From: Albula goreensis
Lineage: Eukaryota; Chordata; Actinopteri; Albuliformes; Albulidae
DNA: 64,000 nt
Direction of reading: 5' to 3'
Assembly: GCA_022829145.1 (NCBI GenBank)
Contig: CM040763.1
Span: 6,252,141 to 6,316,140, forward strand
The position numbers and the translations under genes are program-made. Shown piece by piece: positions 35,090 through 47,010 of the stretch; within the stretch, counting starts at the first letter, position 1; the number at the start of each line of letters is the position of its first letter. Below the pieces are notes generated by a model that worked only from the letters and a program-made list of their open reading frames with translations, did no database searches and was not told where the DNA came from.

Positions 35090-35200
35090 TACAAATTAAG
35101 CCATCACTTCAGTTAATTGCTTCATTTGATAATAACATATGGTTAATTATTCATAGAGGTTAATCACTACCGGGTTAATGGTATTCTATAAACACCAGGG
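35090..35200. promoter_or_regulatory. Candidate element with clustered GTTAAT sites
   Basis: Four GTTAAT cores lie within about 70 bp: 35112-35117 and, as GGTTAAT, 35141-35147, 35158-35164 and 35173-35179. GTTAATTATTCAT (35142-35154) fits most of the HNF1 consensus GTTAATnATTAAC. An E-box CATATG (35136-35141) overlaps. A homeodomain-bound element is inferred. Confidence 0.35.
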
Positions 35201-37079
35201 CTGTTATTATTTTCCAGCACATTTTAGAAAAAATACAATGTGTTTATTAATATATTTTTTCAGTGATTACTGTCACTTTGTGAAGTATTTCCATGATGTA
35301 GAAGCTGGATGTGTCATGGTGCATAGTTTTTTCTTTACTTTCTTGCCCAAGAAAAATAACAGCTCTCCATTACTTTAACATCAAGTTTACCTTAACTATT
35401 TGGCAATGCAATACAAATATTTTATATCATGCTGCTTAATTATTGTGAAATAGAGTTCCTTTGTTATGCACAGCTAAAAATAGCAAGAGAATACAATACC
35501 TATCATAACTCCAGGGAATAAATGAGACTGATGAAACAAACAGTAAATATGAACCATTGTAAGCTTTAGGGTTATACACAATGTGTGGGTAATTACCTAC
35601 TATATGATGAGGCAGCAGTAATCCTCTTGTTTTACTAACATGCAAACTCTGCGTGCCTCTCTTTGGAATAGATGATAATACATCTTCATTGTTCTTTCAT
35701 GTTAAATATTCTAATTTCAATAGGTAATAATGTGTGCATTTAACCTGTTTGTGAGAAGAATGTAACTGACAACAGTGTGGTTTTGAAACAGGCTTTTGAA
35801 GCGTGTTTCAGCTGTGATTCCTCTGAGAGGTGGTGAGGGGGCAGGGTTCTGCTGATTTAAGCTCTCGCACAGTAATTAACCTTAATTCAGTAGACAGAAA
35901 TCTGAAGCATGCAAAAAAATGAAAAAAGAGAATCTGTAAAAATATAAGCACCATGTGAGTTTAATAGAAACATGATACAGCATTCTGAAGTGGGTGTCAA
36001 TATAAAAACAGAATCATAGTGCATGCGTCTACAATTAAATTTGACTATGTCCATAACATAGTGTCTACATTTCTATAGTGTATGATTAGAATAGTGACAA
36101 ACCACACACATTTATAATCAGCATGTTCTCAAAGACGTTGTCAAAGTTTCGGGTTGCACTGAACCTGAAGTAACTATATATATCATAGCACACAGACTGA
36201 CAAAGCCTTTGTCTGGTAGAGCGGATTGTGAAAATCAAATCATGAGCGATCATCCAAGAAAACTGAAACTCTCCATCACTGAGCTTAATGTTTTAAGAGA
36301 GGACATGGTGGAAAATGTCAAAAATGCCAAAATGTCAAAATGTTCACCAGGAAGAAAAGTTTCTAGTGCAGGTGCTCAGGAGGGTGATCTGAAATGAGAA
36401 TGCTCCCAAAAATCTATTAACTGCATTTCAACTGAGCCACACAAAGGTATATATTTTCACATCAGTTTATGAAACAGTGGTAATATCTCTGCCTGCTTTC
36501 TAACACTGGGAATAGGAAGGAATTTTACTGTCAAGTTTTTATTTTACATGATGGAGGTATGCATGAATGTAAAAGGCGGGTAAGAAGGGTTTGATGAAAA
36601 CTCAGTTGCATTAATGATTTAAAAAGTCCCTATTCATAACTAATGTTTATGAAACTCTCAAACAGTGTTGGTTCCCTATTCCTGGAAAATGCTGAAAGTG
36701 AAGCAACCCTACAGTTAAATCACCTCATTGTGGTCAAATATAATGACAACAAACTCATGTTGGATATTTTCTAATTTTTGGTTATAGTATTTCAACTGAA
36801 AAATACTTTTTTCTATATTTTTGGGCACAGTGCTATATCAGAATTCAAATTTATATAATAATGATGGTTGTATATCTGCATAGCTAAGAAACTAAGAATG
36901 TCCTGAGTTGCAGAGCAAAATGGTTAGTTGAGAAACAGCTCAACATGTCTGCATACAGTGCATACATATTTATGTAAAGTATGCTGCTCTATTACTCCTT
37001 CTAGAAAAAAAGGCTGTGAATGTTGTTTTCGTTGATCTTTTTTCTTTCCCCTGGATCTGACAAACAGAACTCTTCCACC
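35201..37079. other. AT-rich non-coding DNA
   Basis: No gene, RNA or element recognised across this stretch. Frames are at most about 70 codons and without domains. Repeated AAAATGTC(A) strings occur at 36310-36345. Confidence 0.5.
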
Positions 37080-37470
37080 CGGCCATCTCCGTATCGTTCC
37101 CCCGCTTTGAAAATGCGCGGGCTGTACACCGCGCAGGAGCGGGTCTCGCACTCGGCTCGCTGACAGAGAGCTGGGGGAAACAGTCAGTGACAAATAGGAG
37201 GCAGCTTGGCACAGACTCCTACAGGGCATGATTACAAGTGCGCAGCGATCCACCAGCGCTGGGCCTGACACATATTTATGCTGCTTGTGTTTTATTTACT
37301 CCTCGCGCCGCGTCTGACATGATAATGCGCCCGCCAGGCTGAGGAAAAATAAAGCTGTTTCCTCGCGCGGCGTCCACCTCGCGCACAGCTGATGCTTCCC
37401 GCCGCACTGTTTATCAGGGCCTCGAGACGTCAGACGGCTGAGCCGGCAGCTTTGAGAGAGAGAGAGAGAC
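37080..37470. promoter_or_regulatory. CpG island-like block
   Basis: CpG is dense here compared with its depletion in the surrounding 10 kb (for example ATGCGCGGGCTG, CGCGCAGGAGCGGG, CTCGCGCCGCG and CTCGCGCGGCG between 37111 and 37390). The block ends in a (GA)n run (37452-37468). It could be the promoter of an unseen transcript or a CpG-rich enhancer. Frames on both strands have no domain. Confidence 0.45.
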
Positions 37471-39407
37471 ATATGAAGGGCTGTAAGGATCGCTTTGAAA
37501 ACATCGTAAATGCGGCGTGCAGCTTGTTTTATGTAACATATTTAGTTATTTTCCACCAGCTCAGCAAACTAAACTCGATTACATATAGAGTACGTTTTGA
37601 TATTTTATTTTGATTTGCTGAACACGTTTTGCCTCAGAGTAAATCCAGCTGTATGAATGGGTAATATGCGAAGCGTACAGCGTGCAAATTGTGGTAAATT
37701 GGATAAGAACCACGAGCGCGATATCTTTGTTATAATAAAAATAAACTCTTAAACCTTTAGCGTGACGCACAAAATGCCATACAGTCTCAGCTTCACAAGC
37801 ATTACCTCATAAACCTGTAACGTTCAGTAAATACAATAGATTTTATTATAGCTTGCTTTAAACACAATGGTGGAACTGTACATTGTTATAAATCTTGCAA
37901 TCACAATATTCTGATAGTGCTTCATAGCTTATAGGGTATTCACACACCTAAAGCATTTAAATGTCAAGAAATTAACTGGTAACCATGGAGGTTTAAGCTG
38001 CAGTATGCACTTACACAAGACAGCAGAGCAGTGCTGTGTTAGGTCGATGTTGAAACCAGAAAGCCAACTCAAATCCACCAAAATCTGCAAGCCATCACTA
38101 CAAAGTGGGATAAAAATGCCAATGAATGTGCTAGTGTCAAACAAAACACATACTATTCAAAACACGTGTCTTAGGGACCAGTCCAGTACACTAGAGAGGT
38201 AAGTCTGGCGTGCAAGCTCTTTGGATTGACATGTTTTGGAAAGTGGCATCGACACTCGAACACCTCTCCTGAAGATTTGGATTCATTTTACATACATTGA
38301 TTCCATGCTCGTAACTTAAGTCAGCCTAATACTAACCTGAAGCCAAGCCATAAAAAAAGATGAGAATAGGCTGGTATTTCAGGGACCATATATATTTCAT
38401 TTTTTTCATTTAATTTCTGAGTTATATGGCTAAGAGCTAGTTTTTCATCAGTAGTCAATAACTCATATGAGTTTACAAAAATAGTTTGTGTTTGGTCTCT
38501 TTTCATTATGCATTCATTTTTATCAACAGTTACTTGATTCCCAAAGTATAAAATCATAAATTAAAACATTCTGGACTTACAGACTTACTAACTTACAAAC
38601 ATTTTTTCTGCCCAAGTGTATTTTACAGTGTTAAATCTGGCATTTATGCAAAAACAAAGTTGACCTAACAAGAGAAATGTGGCTCAACAGGCATGCTTAG
38701 TGGAGGGGATGCCTGTGTTTCTATTGGTCAGTTAATATACAAAGATGTGTGTCTATTGGTAGAACCTATAATGGGTTTGGCTAATGCTCAAAGTAAGGAA
38801 ATGCCTTACTTAAAAAAACTGGATACATTTCATAATGGAAGGTCATACGGATACAACTCTTTGTTATTTAAACTCATTGGCACTCATTCTCCACATTCAT
38901 TCAAAGGGCATTTGCAAAGGGTTTTTTTTTTTTTTTGCGTTTTTCAATTAATTCAATAATAGTAGAAAATCCAACTTAGTACCCATGCTCATTTAATAAA
39001 TGTAGGGGTCCTAGAGGCAAATTTAGTTTGTGTAAGGAGGGAGATATAGAGAAATTATTCGAGACTAATAAAGTATCATTTTCTTTTAAATACAGTTATT
39101 CACAACATATCCTTACTTTTTTTGATCAATGAAAACGAGTATGTTGTGACACGAGCATTGCATTTTTAGCATTCTGAATAAGTCATGGGGCTCTGTTTTA
39201 ATGGTCCTAACTTATGGTTACAGAGCTGAAAAGGTTACATTCCAAAATGGTACACGGTGAACTTTGCCCTGACACAGATATCACACAAATCAGGTTTTTC
39301 AATAAATGATGTACCAGTTATCAAATATAATACAGTCCTTTTCATCAATGTGGCTCATGTTTTGGGCTGTCAAAATAGAGGCAGCAAATGTATGGGTGTG
39401 TATTGGA

Positions 39408-39408
<1 letters not shown>
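37471..39408. other. AT-rich non-coding DNA
   Basis: No gene seen. T run at 38922-38936. Repeated TCTATTGGT occurs at 38719 and 38751. Frames of 60-88 codons have no domains. Confidence 0.5.

Positions 39409-39448
<40 letters not shown>
39409..39448. repeat. (AC)n microsatellite
   Basis: About 19 AC units with one CG interruption, followed by a short (AT)n. Confidence 0.95.
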
Positions 39449-39449
<1 letters not shown>

Positions 39450-40596
39450 TATATATAGTATATAAAATACTGAAAACACTCATCAGGCACATAAGTGTGC
39501 CCTGAATAGTATTGGTGAAATGGATATTTATTTTTAAATGGTCAGTTGTACTGGTGTCTAAAGGGTTTAAGTATTTCAAATAATTATCAGACCAAGACCT
39601 GAATGTTGAGTGGGAAGGCCATCTGTTCCACACTCAAACCACCGTCCCAGGTCTTAGATTCCACACATATATTTCCAAAGCTTTGGTGACCAGCTGGGCT
39701 ATTAGGGTTGTCTGCACTCTTTTGTTGCCATCAGAAACGAAATTAACTTGCTAAAAAAAATTTTTCAGGGCTTCAATTCCGACTCCTGTAGGCAGGAAGA
39801 AAACTAGCCATGCTTTTCGAATAAAACATTTCCATGATGAGCTGGTGGCAGTCTTTCATGCCTCCTCCTGCAGAGTTCATATAGACATGCTTGGTTTAAA
39901 CCACCCTATAAAAAAAAAAAAAAAATCTATGTGTTGTAAATTCTGACACTTCTACTTGAATTCCTTTTCAAACACTTGTCTTTTCTTACCATAATAGATG
40001 TCAGCTTCTCTGATGTAGTTCAGCCATGATACTCCTCATAGAGAACGGGGGCCTCACCGTTTCCTATTTGAAGCCATCAGTCATAGCGGCTCTGTGTTGT
40101 TCTACATCAAAGGCAGGGGAGCCGCTTCACCTGCCGAGTTCATGTGGATGGAGCAAAATATCTTCAAATCACTTGTCCAAGACATTTTTCCTTATTAAGC
40201 TCTGCTACCAAGCAAGCTTAAAGACAGAGCCGGGGCCTCTCTGGATGGTTTCCCCAAACCAGCACTACGTTACAGAGAGAAGATTACACGCTATCCCCCC
40301 CCAACCCCCGCCCTGTTTCATCCCGGCCTGCCGAGACACAGCCACTTACCGCTCAGCGATAAAAAGCTGTCATACGCAGGGGGAAAAAAAGCCAAGCCCA
40401 GGTACCTTACCAAATCTAACTTTCAGATCATGGAGACTGATGCGATAGAAATCCACAAAGTCTGAAACATTTTGAAGTGCAGGTAGCGCGGCAATGCAGA
40501 GTAACCTCAGAGGCAGGGAGGCCAGAGCTAAGCTAACGCTTGCTAAAAGGCGAGGATTAAACTGAAATGACACCACACTTACATTGATAAAATATT
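39449..40596. other. Unique DNA with open 140-codon plus frame
   Basis: A plus frame is open at 40026-40448. Its peptide has no recognisable domain or compositional signature and includes a proline/cysteine-rich chance stretch. A-run at 39909-39924. An unrecognised exon is possible but not supported. Confidence 0.4.
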
Positions 40597-40624
40597 CTAA
40601 ATACCATCTAAATACCATCTAAAT
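40597..40624. repeat. 11-bp tandem duplication
   Basis: CTAAATACCAT occurs twice in tandem, plus a partial third unit. Confidence 0.9.
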
Positions 40625-42000
40625 TTGCGAAAGCAGCTCTTCAAAGTTGAAGTTGGATTGTGCTAATGTTATTATTTTTGCAGTTGTTAACTACAGGTCG
40701 GCCTGCAAGTGTATGCCGATGTTGATTGCCTACATTAATTGACGGATCCCACTGCAGGCTTGATTTTTGGATTCATGGTTATTGGTTGCGGTTATCTCAT
40801 TCAAAAACACAATTCAAATTCAAAGTTAAGAATATTTCACAGTTCCGAACAACCACAGTTCCCAGGGTGTTTGTACCCCCGAGGATCTACTCTGCCTTCA
40901 TCTTCAGCACTAACCGTTAGATCAGCCTTCTGTAATAGCACAATATGAATTCTTATTACATTCAAATTATCCTGTTATTACATTTTAATTATGAAAGGCA
41001 TTTTTAAAAATACATTTTTTTTCAAATGAAAAAAACATCTTTATAAAATGCATATACACATATCTCCTAAGAGGAAATATGGGATTAATCAAGCTTTGAT
41101 TATTTAAAATATACAAAATGTCAAAATAATGCTTTTAAAAGGTGCAGGGCTGGGTTTTCTTATTACCATCCACAAAGATAACCCTAAATTAAAACAAGAA
41201 AAAATGCATGCACAATAACTATTTAATATTGCTAACATTGTTAATAATTCTGGGTAATATTTAAAATAAATGAACCTCATGAATGATTCATAATTGCAGC
41301 TTTGTAACCACAATGATTGAACTTATTACTATATAGGCAGGAACTTGCTTTATCAGAGTTTGACTAGTTAACAGTTTGTGATGCACAACTTATTTGGCCT
41401 ATATATTGATGAAAAATTATCCACAAATTATCATTTATTATATTATATTATCCACGAATTATCATATTCTAAAGTGTCCAACTGCAAAGCATGAAGAAAG
41501 TGAGGTTTCTTTAAAAAAAATCCAGATTAAAAATTTACAAATGAATGTAACACACAGTAATGCTCCTATAACAAAAGATAATGAATGATTCAAGGGGAAA
41601 TTCTGTATATTTTTCTCTTTGTTCTATATTCCCAAATGTTCCCACCACTGCAGTCTACCAGGGGACTTCGATCCTGCAGTCTAGATCCGCCCTGATACAG
41701 AGAGAATTACCACGTTTTGTTAAGGCTGGCTGTTAACATAACCAATCGTCGTATTGTCTTGTTCTTAAATTACAAGCCTAACAGAAATCTTTTAATACCA
41801 CATTCCACACACAGGATGTGTGATTCTTAACACCCCGTCTCCAGGATCAGTGCTGAGATGTGAAGTGTGTTTTGGGGGTAAGTTTAATCTTGGCAGGTCA
41901 TATTTTACTTCTCCTCAGATGAAACAAAGCTACATTGGCAGCACAGCGTTTCATCCTGGGCACTGGGGTCCAAAACAAAGAGAAAATGATTGATTGAATG
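40625..42000. other. AT-rich non-coding DNA
   Basis: No gene seen. A short near-duplication ATTATCCAC(A/G)AATTATCA occurs at about 41416-41434 and 41447-41465. Confidence 0.5.
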
Positions 42001-42165
42001 ATGAATTATTTAGCAGGCCTGCCTGCGATGTGAGGAGGAATGGGCGAAGGCAGTCAGGTGCGAGCCCTTCCTCCAAGGCAGCGTCACGCACAGTCGCCCC
42101 TGTAATTTCGCTAATGTGGATAATCACGAATTTGCAAAGGTAAAATATTAATGGGGGCGGAGCCT
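42000..42165. promoter_or_regulatory. Candidate enhancer-like block
   Basis: Repeat-free with GATGAATTATTTAGC, a CpG-containing middle, then TTCGCTAATGTGGATAATCACG and AAATATTAATGGGGGCGGAGC, an Sp1-type GGGGCGG next to AT-rich cores. Regulatory by texture only. Confidence 0.35.
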
Positions 42166-42640
42166 CTGTGCCACTTCGCCATAAACAGGAAGGGGCGCTG
42201 AGGGAAGCGTCGGAAGCCTGTAGCCCACCTGAGCCTATAGCATCATGGCGGTGTTATAAAAAAGAAAATCTCCTTCGTTTGGTGGTCTCTGGCTCTCACA
42301 AAGCAGCCACACACAGGAAGAATAGATTTTGTGAGAGGGGAAAAAAAGCATAAACCTCAAAATAGGGAGAAATCATGGCACCAGAGGTAACAATGTAATG
42401 TGGAGACATGGAGACAGGTAGGTATTTCATTTTTCAGTCGCCAAGGGAAACAGGAGGAGAATTCGATACCATTTAGCCTTGCAGGTACACAGCCGGCCAC
42501 AGGGGGCGCCGATGTGATACATGAACCAAGGGAGGCAAAGATTTGGCCAACCTGGACCAGGACACACAGACACACACATACACACACAGTCTCACACACA
42601 CACTTTCACATGCGACATTTTCCAATATCCCTTCCTGATG
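42166..42640. other. Unique DNA with CA-rich tract
   Basis: A CA-rich imperfect repeat lies at 42562-42606. Frames on both strands overlap it and are spurious. No gene seen. Confidence 0.5.
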
Positions 42641-42990
42641 AAATTTCATTTGGATAGTAAATGCTTTGTAATTTACTGTCACAAATGTCTAATGGACATC
42701 TGAATCCAATGGCGCAGTGCTGGTTAATCAGCTCATTTGTGGATGAATATAGTTTGAGAGGAGATGGATCTATTAAGAGGCGTTGTTAAAAATGATATGC
42801 AATCATACACAAGTAGAACTCTCTTATGAATTTTTTAGTTGAAGCTTGATAGTAATTTAATTTGTCCAAGTTTCAAATGGAGATATAGCTCCTTTTCACC
42901 ACTGCCATACTTTAAATGCACTTTTTTCATCTTTGCCGCTCTATCAGAAAAAAAATGAAAGTAATAAAAGCTGAAAAATGGTTGAAAGAC
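42641..42990. promoter_or_regulatory. Candidate conserved non-coding block
   Basis: AT-rich and repeat-free until an A run near 42950. Motifs include GTAATTTACTGTC, GTTAATCAGCTCATTTG and ATTTAATTTGTCC. All frames are broken. Inferred enhancer-like element. Confidence 0.35.
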
Positions 42991-43191
42991 AGTCAGGCAT
43001 GTTTGTGAGTTGCTTTCTCACGGCACTGGTTCACATACTGTGGGTCAAACCACACTCCTGGGATTTGATAGATGGTGAAATGCATATAAGAAAAAAATTG
43101 TGACTGCAACAAGCCACCATACATTTCCCAAAGACATCCACACCAGTCAGACACTATAGTACTTACATGCTTTAGCAATAGCTGGAGGGCT

Positions 43192-43345
43192 AGTTTCAAC
43201 CAAACACTCTTAGTCTCTTCAAAACCATATGCAATTCAATTAAAACAGATTTTACATTACAGAATAGATTTATTTGAGTAACTCATATTTTATTGGAGAG
43301 AGCAAACATGTCCTTTGGAACGTCTTCATTTAATTTTTAAAAAAT
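43192..43345 (+). mobile_element. Local MITE family, copy C1 (right end missing)
   Basis: Left terminus TTTCAACCAAACACTC, then TTAGTCTCTTC and CATATGCAATTCAATTAAAACAG, then the internal ATTTTATTGGAGAGAGCAAACATGTCCTTTGGAA shared with copy A. The sequence passes straight into copy C2, so the right terminus is lost or was displaced by that copy. Confidence 0.7.
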
Positions 43346-43586
43346 CGAATCCCATATCCAATTAAATGCACTTATTCTCTGTAAGGGCATATGCAACGCA
43401 ATCAAAACAAAAACAAATACACTAGACGTTTTAAGGGCATATTCTATTATATTTTAAAATTGAAAGAATATGTCCCAGAGGAAATGTTTGCTTGTTTCCA
43501 ATAAAATATAATATACTCAAAAAAATGATGCTGTAAAGTTGTGACTGAATTGCATATGCCCTTAAAGAAGAGTATTTGATTAGTCC
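43346..43586 (-). mobile_element. Local MITE family, copy C2
   Basis: Left end CGAATCCCATATCCAATTAAATGC, then CTTATTCTCTGTAAGGGCATATGCAACGCAATC; right end GAATTGCATATGCCCTTAAAGAAGAG, then TATTTGATTAGTCC, complementary in design. The internal TTTTATTGGAAACAAGCAAACAT reads on the minus strand, opposite to C1. Adjacent insertion or tandem arrangement with C1. Confidence 0.7.
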
Positions 43587-43800
43587 AGAGTATGTTGTGA
43601 CAAATATTGAAAATGTATTAACTATACATTGAAAATGTATCATTTTCATTCCATATTTGAACATCCATTAGGCTACACTCTACTGAGGTATGAGGTCACT
43701 CCTGCTTCCAGAGTTTTGAAATGTCTATCCTGCAGGAAGTTTCCCTCTCAGGGACAGGAAGCTGAAAACACAGCTTCGTTAATGCGTGGCATATAAAAAA
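43587..43800. other. Short spacer
   Basis: Unique, with near-duplicated ATTGAAAATGTAT at 43606 and 43628. No gene seen. Confidence 0.5.
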
Positions 43801-43804
43801 AAAG

Positions 43805-44040
43805 GCTAGCACAGCTGAGCGCAAAGAGGCTAATGCGCAATGGACACGCGGAGTCCCAGATGCAAATCACAAGTGATGGCTGCCATCATTGAGTGAGCGT
43901 AATTCTCCTCCTGGTGAGAGGAATTGCGGTCGGGCGAGAGCGCCGCACTCCTGAGGGCGATGATTGCGGCCGTACCCGCCAAATGAACAGCGGGAGCCTG
44001 AACAGCCGAGAGCCCGACTGTTTTACACACTTTATTACGC
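43805..44040. promoter_or_regulatory. Candidate CpG-containing enhancer block with octamer
   Basis: A perfect ATGCAAAT (43860-43867) is followed by CACAAGTGATGGCTGCCATC and a CpG-rich part (43926-43985, GGTCGGGCGAGAGCGCCGC). Frames are open on both strands (122 codons minus, 101 plus) without domains. Regulatory status is inferred. Confidence 0.35.
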
Positions 44041-45000
44041 CCTCCTTCAGCGCCCCTCGAGAGAGAGGGGCGTGGCACGGTGCATGCTTGTGGAGAGGTG
44101 TAAAAGAGACTAAAACCCCACCCCCTACGCCCACCCCCTTCCCTACACTGACTTGGCCCAGTCTTGAGTCTCCAATCCTCTGTGAGTCACTCTCATAACC
44201 CTGGGACCTTGTGCAGGGTTCAGGGGAATCAGTGAATGTGTAAACGTCTGCCAATCAAAAATGGGACCTCACCAATGGACAAGTAGTGAGGTGCGATTAG
44301 CCCCCTCAGCTAAAGGTGCTAATTCTTTAATGTATGCATTGTGGAGCTGCTGGTGGCAGCTAATGGATCTGTAGCCATATGCTAGTATACACCAGTAGGG
44401 CATGAGCTTGTATTTTTTTTTGTTTTGAACCGTTAATTGACCACGTGTTCATAGATAGTTTGTTGAGCACAGTGGCCTTCAAAAATGTGTTTATAAAGAG
44501 AAAACACATCACTTACATTTCTTTGTATAATACAAATTTACTTTAGGCAAAGTTATGGGAAAATACTGACTGAATCCAGAGCATCATTTGTTAAGACTGT
44601 GATTTGAGAAGGGGGCATATATTATTGTAATATAGTATTTAAGCATTCTGTATTTAAGGTCATGGCATAGGATAATCTTTCATAATTATCTAACTTTACT
44701 TTAAATAATAGCACAGACTATCTCTGCATTAGTCATATAACATTGAGCAGAAACCCTGATAAACTTTGTTATCCCTCTTATGTTGGTATTCAGTTGAGGA
44801 ATAATCAAACAGAAAGGACAGTACTGTAACTGTGTCAGAAAGGCTTCGGTTTGTACAGACCTCACTGAGATTAGAGATGACTCAAAAATAACAGCTCCTT
44901 CGCCCATGCAGAGTTTCTAAACCTCAGACCGATTAGAGGTCAGATCCAGGCGTCATGGGCACGGCCTGTTCCTGAGGCCAGTCAGGCATTTGACAGGGGT
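44041..45000. other. Unique non-coding DNA
   Basis: The block at 44220-44400 is repeat-free with CCAATCA- and CTAATTC-type motifs and could be regulatory. The rest is AT-rich. No gene seen. Confidence 0.45.
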
Positions 45001-45830
45001 GCGAGAGTTACCCTACCTCGCCTCGCCCCACCCCACCCCCCCTCCCAGGACTGTTTCTCTGAGCGTCCTCTTCCTAGTGCGGTGGAGCTCCTGCCAGCCG
45101 TAAACCGGCTTTTTATTGGGTGACAGCCAGAGCTCTGCCTCTGTGTGCGTCATCCCCCTGAGCATTTGCAGGTGGTGAGGGAATTTTTTGCATTTATTTC
45201 TTCTTTTTTTTTCTTCTTTGACCTGGATCGTATTTACAGTTTTTTTTTATTTTTTATTTTGTGCATTGCTACCAAGCTACCAGAGGTAAACAGTTTCAAG
45301 TTGCAGCTGCTTCTGAACCACCGCCCTGCCCCCCACCCCACCTCCTTGCCCCCTGCCTCCAACTTCCTCGCGCCTATTCCTCGCGACCTGAACTGGCCAA
45401 TATGGTGGGCCGTTCCACCTGCTCCTGATGACATCATGGCGCCTGAGTCAGCACTGAGGTAACGGCGATCAAAGCATGTGAAGCACAGGGTCAGCCACCC
45501 CCCCCCCCAGGCCTGATGCGATGGGACAGGAAGGGTACGAACACAGAATACAAGTGCATCAAAACAGGGTCGATCGTCAAGGGTATGACAGCGCTGAACC
45601 CCGCTTTGGGCCCCGCACCTCTCAGGGTTCCGTCTATATACACCGTCCGTGTTGCGCGATGTTATCACCGCGGCCTGTTTTGTCTTGTGTTTCCCCCCCA
45701 GCGGGGCTGCGTACTCCTGCCGGCCTCAACGGCGATGAAGTGCGAACAATTATAGTTGAAAGCCGAGCAACAGGCAAAGTGATTGTTCCTTGGGTAAAGT
45801 GATTCTTTTGTTCCAGATGATTTATGTTAA
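45001..45830. other. C-rich, T-rich and CpG patches
   Basis: C-rich tracts (45015-45050, 45315-45360, 45498-45509), T runs (45198-45260) and a CpG-containing block (45530-45760). A 144-codon minus frame (45234-45668) crosses the low-complexity parts and has no domain, so it is not called as a gene. Confidence 0.45.
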
Positions 45831-45964
45831 AAGAGAGCCGGGGCTCTGTGGGAGGGAGGCACTACTGGTAGTGCGCCTCAAGTCTCAGTGGGAAGAGAAA
45901 GAGGCTGCTGCCGGCTCTGAGGCCGAGCGAAACCGGCTAATCATTACAATCACTTAGTCTTAGA

Positions 45965-46011
45965 CAGAGAGAGAGAGGGGGAGAGAAAGAGAGAGACAGA
46001 CAGAGAGAGAT
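45965..46011. repeat. (GA)n purine tract
   Basis: Imperfect AGAG repeat. The complementary strand gives a serine/leucine-rich spurious frame. Confidence 0.95.
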
Positions 46012-46730
46012 GGGGGAAATAAAATTAAAATAAAAAATCTGCTGATCACTGTAAAAACAGACGAGCTATATTTTAACTGTGATCCACATCTTTCATTTAC
46101 TCTTGCAAAATAGGTCAGAGCAGAAATGCAGAAAGAATCCCGGAGTTTCAAAACTCATTATAGAAAAAAGGACCTAGAAGGCGGTGTTGCAATAACTCCA
46201 TTGGCGTTCACACGGTTCCTTTTGTTAAAAAAAACCTGATTGAAAATGACAGCTGACTACATTTTATAGCCGAATGCAGGAACAAAAACATGGGATGTGT
46301 TGGTTTAATCGTCATCTATTAGAAACACGAAACTGTAAACTGACATATCCTAAGATTCCAGCTTTTAGCTGGTTCTGTCTGACTTACAGTGTGCACCATT
46401 GCACAAAAAGTTTTCCAATGTAATCTGCGAGCACAAGGGCTTGTAATGGTTGATACAGGTATATGCGTCTTCAGCGGTGACTGGCCTCTTTCACAGCGAT
46501 AAGGCCAAACAGAATACATATGTCAATGATCGTAAAAACCCAAGTCAAGGCCCACCAATATACACTGTAGGTACTGTATTTGATCTGAAATGCTTCTGCA
46601 GAGTGGCAAAAAAAAAAAAAAAAGGACTTCAAATGAACTCTTAGACACAATTTCCATGCCACTCGGTAGCCTAAAGTGCAGCAAGCATCCATTGCATTTT
46701 TAAAAAGACGAGCTCTAAACACTCTGTGAA
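46012..46730. other. AT-rich unique DNA
   Basis: A run at 46609-46623. No gene or element recognised. Confidence 0.5.
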
Positions 46731-46734
46731 GGAG

Positions 46735-47010
46735 ATATTTTTGAAGCCGCTTGTCTCCGTGCGGAATTCCGTGCCCTGCTTGTCTTGTTTAGAGTGCATT
46801 AGCAGCCGGTGACATCACTCTGTCGGTCTATTTTTCTTGTTGTCAGAGGAATGTCCTTAGGCTACGAGAGTCTGATTCCGCAGCAATCCCCTATTCATTT
46901 ACTAATACGCTGGGGCCCAATTTTCCATCAGCATAGCATGAAATCAAGAGAGAATGCTACACAACAAGCACGTTCGTACAAGAGGCACTTCTCCTTTCAT
47001 AACTGTCCGG
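46735..47010. promoter_or_regulatory. Candidate conserved non-coding block
   Basis: Repeat-free and of balanced composition (GTGCATTAGCAGCCGGTGAC, CCTATTCATTTACTAATACG). The 71-codon plus frame has no domain. Enhancer-like by texture only. Confidence 0.35.

Noticed and set aside
36640-36760. Possible MITE end (GGTTCCCTATTCCTGGAAAA)
   Set aside because: No opposite terminus found, and the match to known fish repeats is from memory and weak.
40026-40448. 140-codon plus-strand frame
   Set aside because: No domain, no convincing splice sites; the composition fits a chance frame.
45234-45668. 144-codon minus-strand frame
   Set aside because: Runs through C-rich and A/T low-complexity sequence and has no recognisable domain or splice context.
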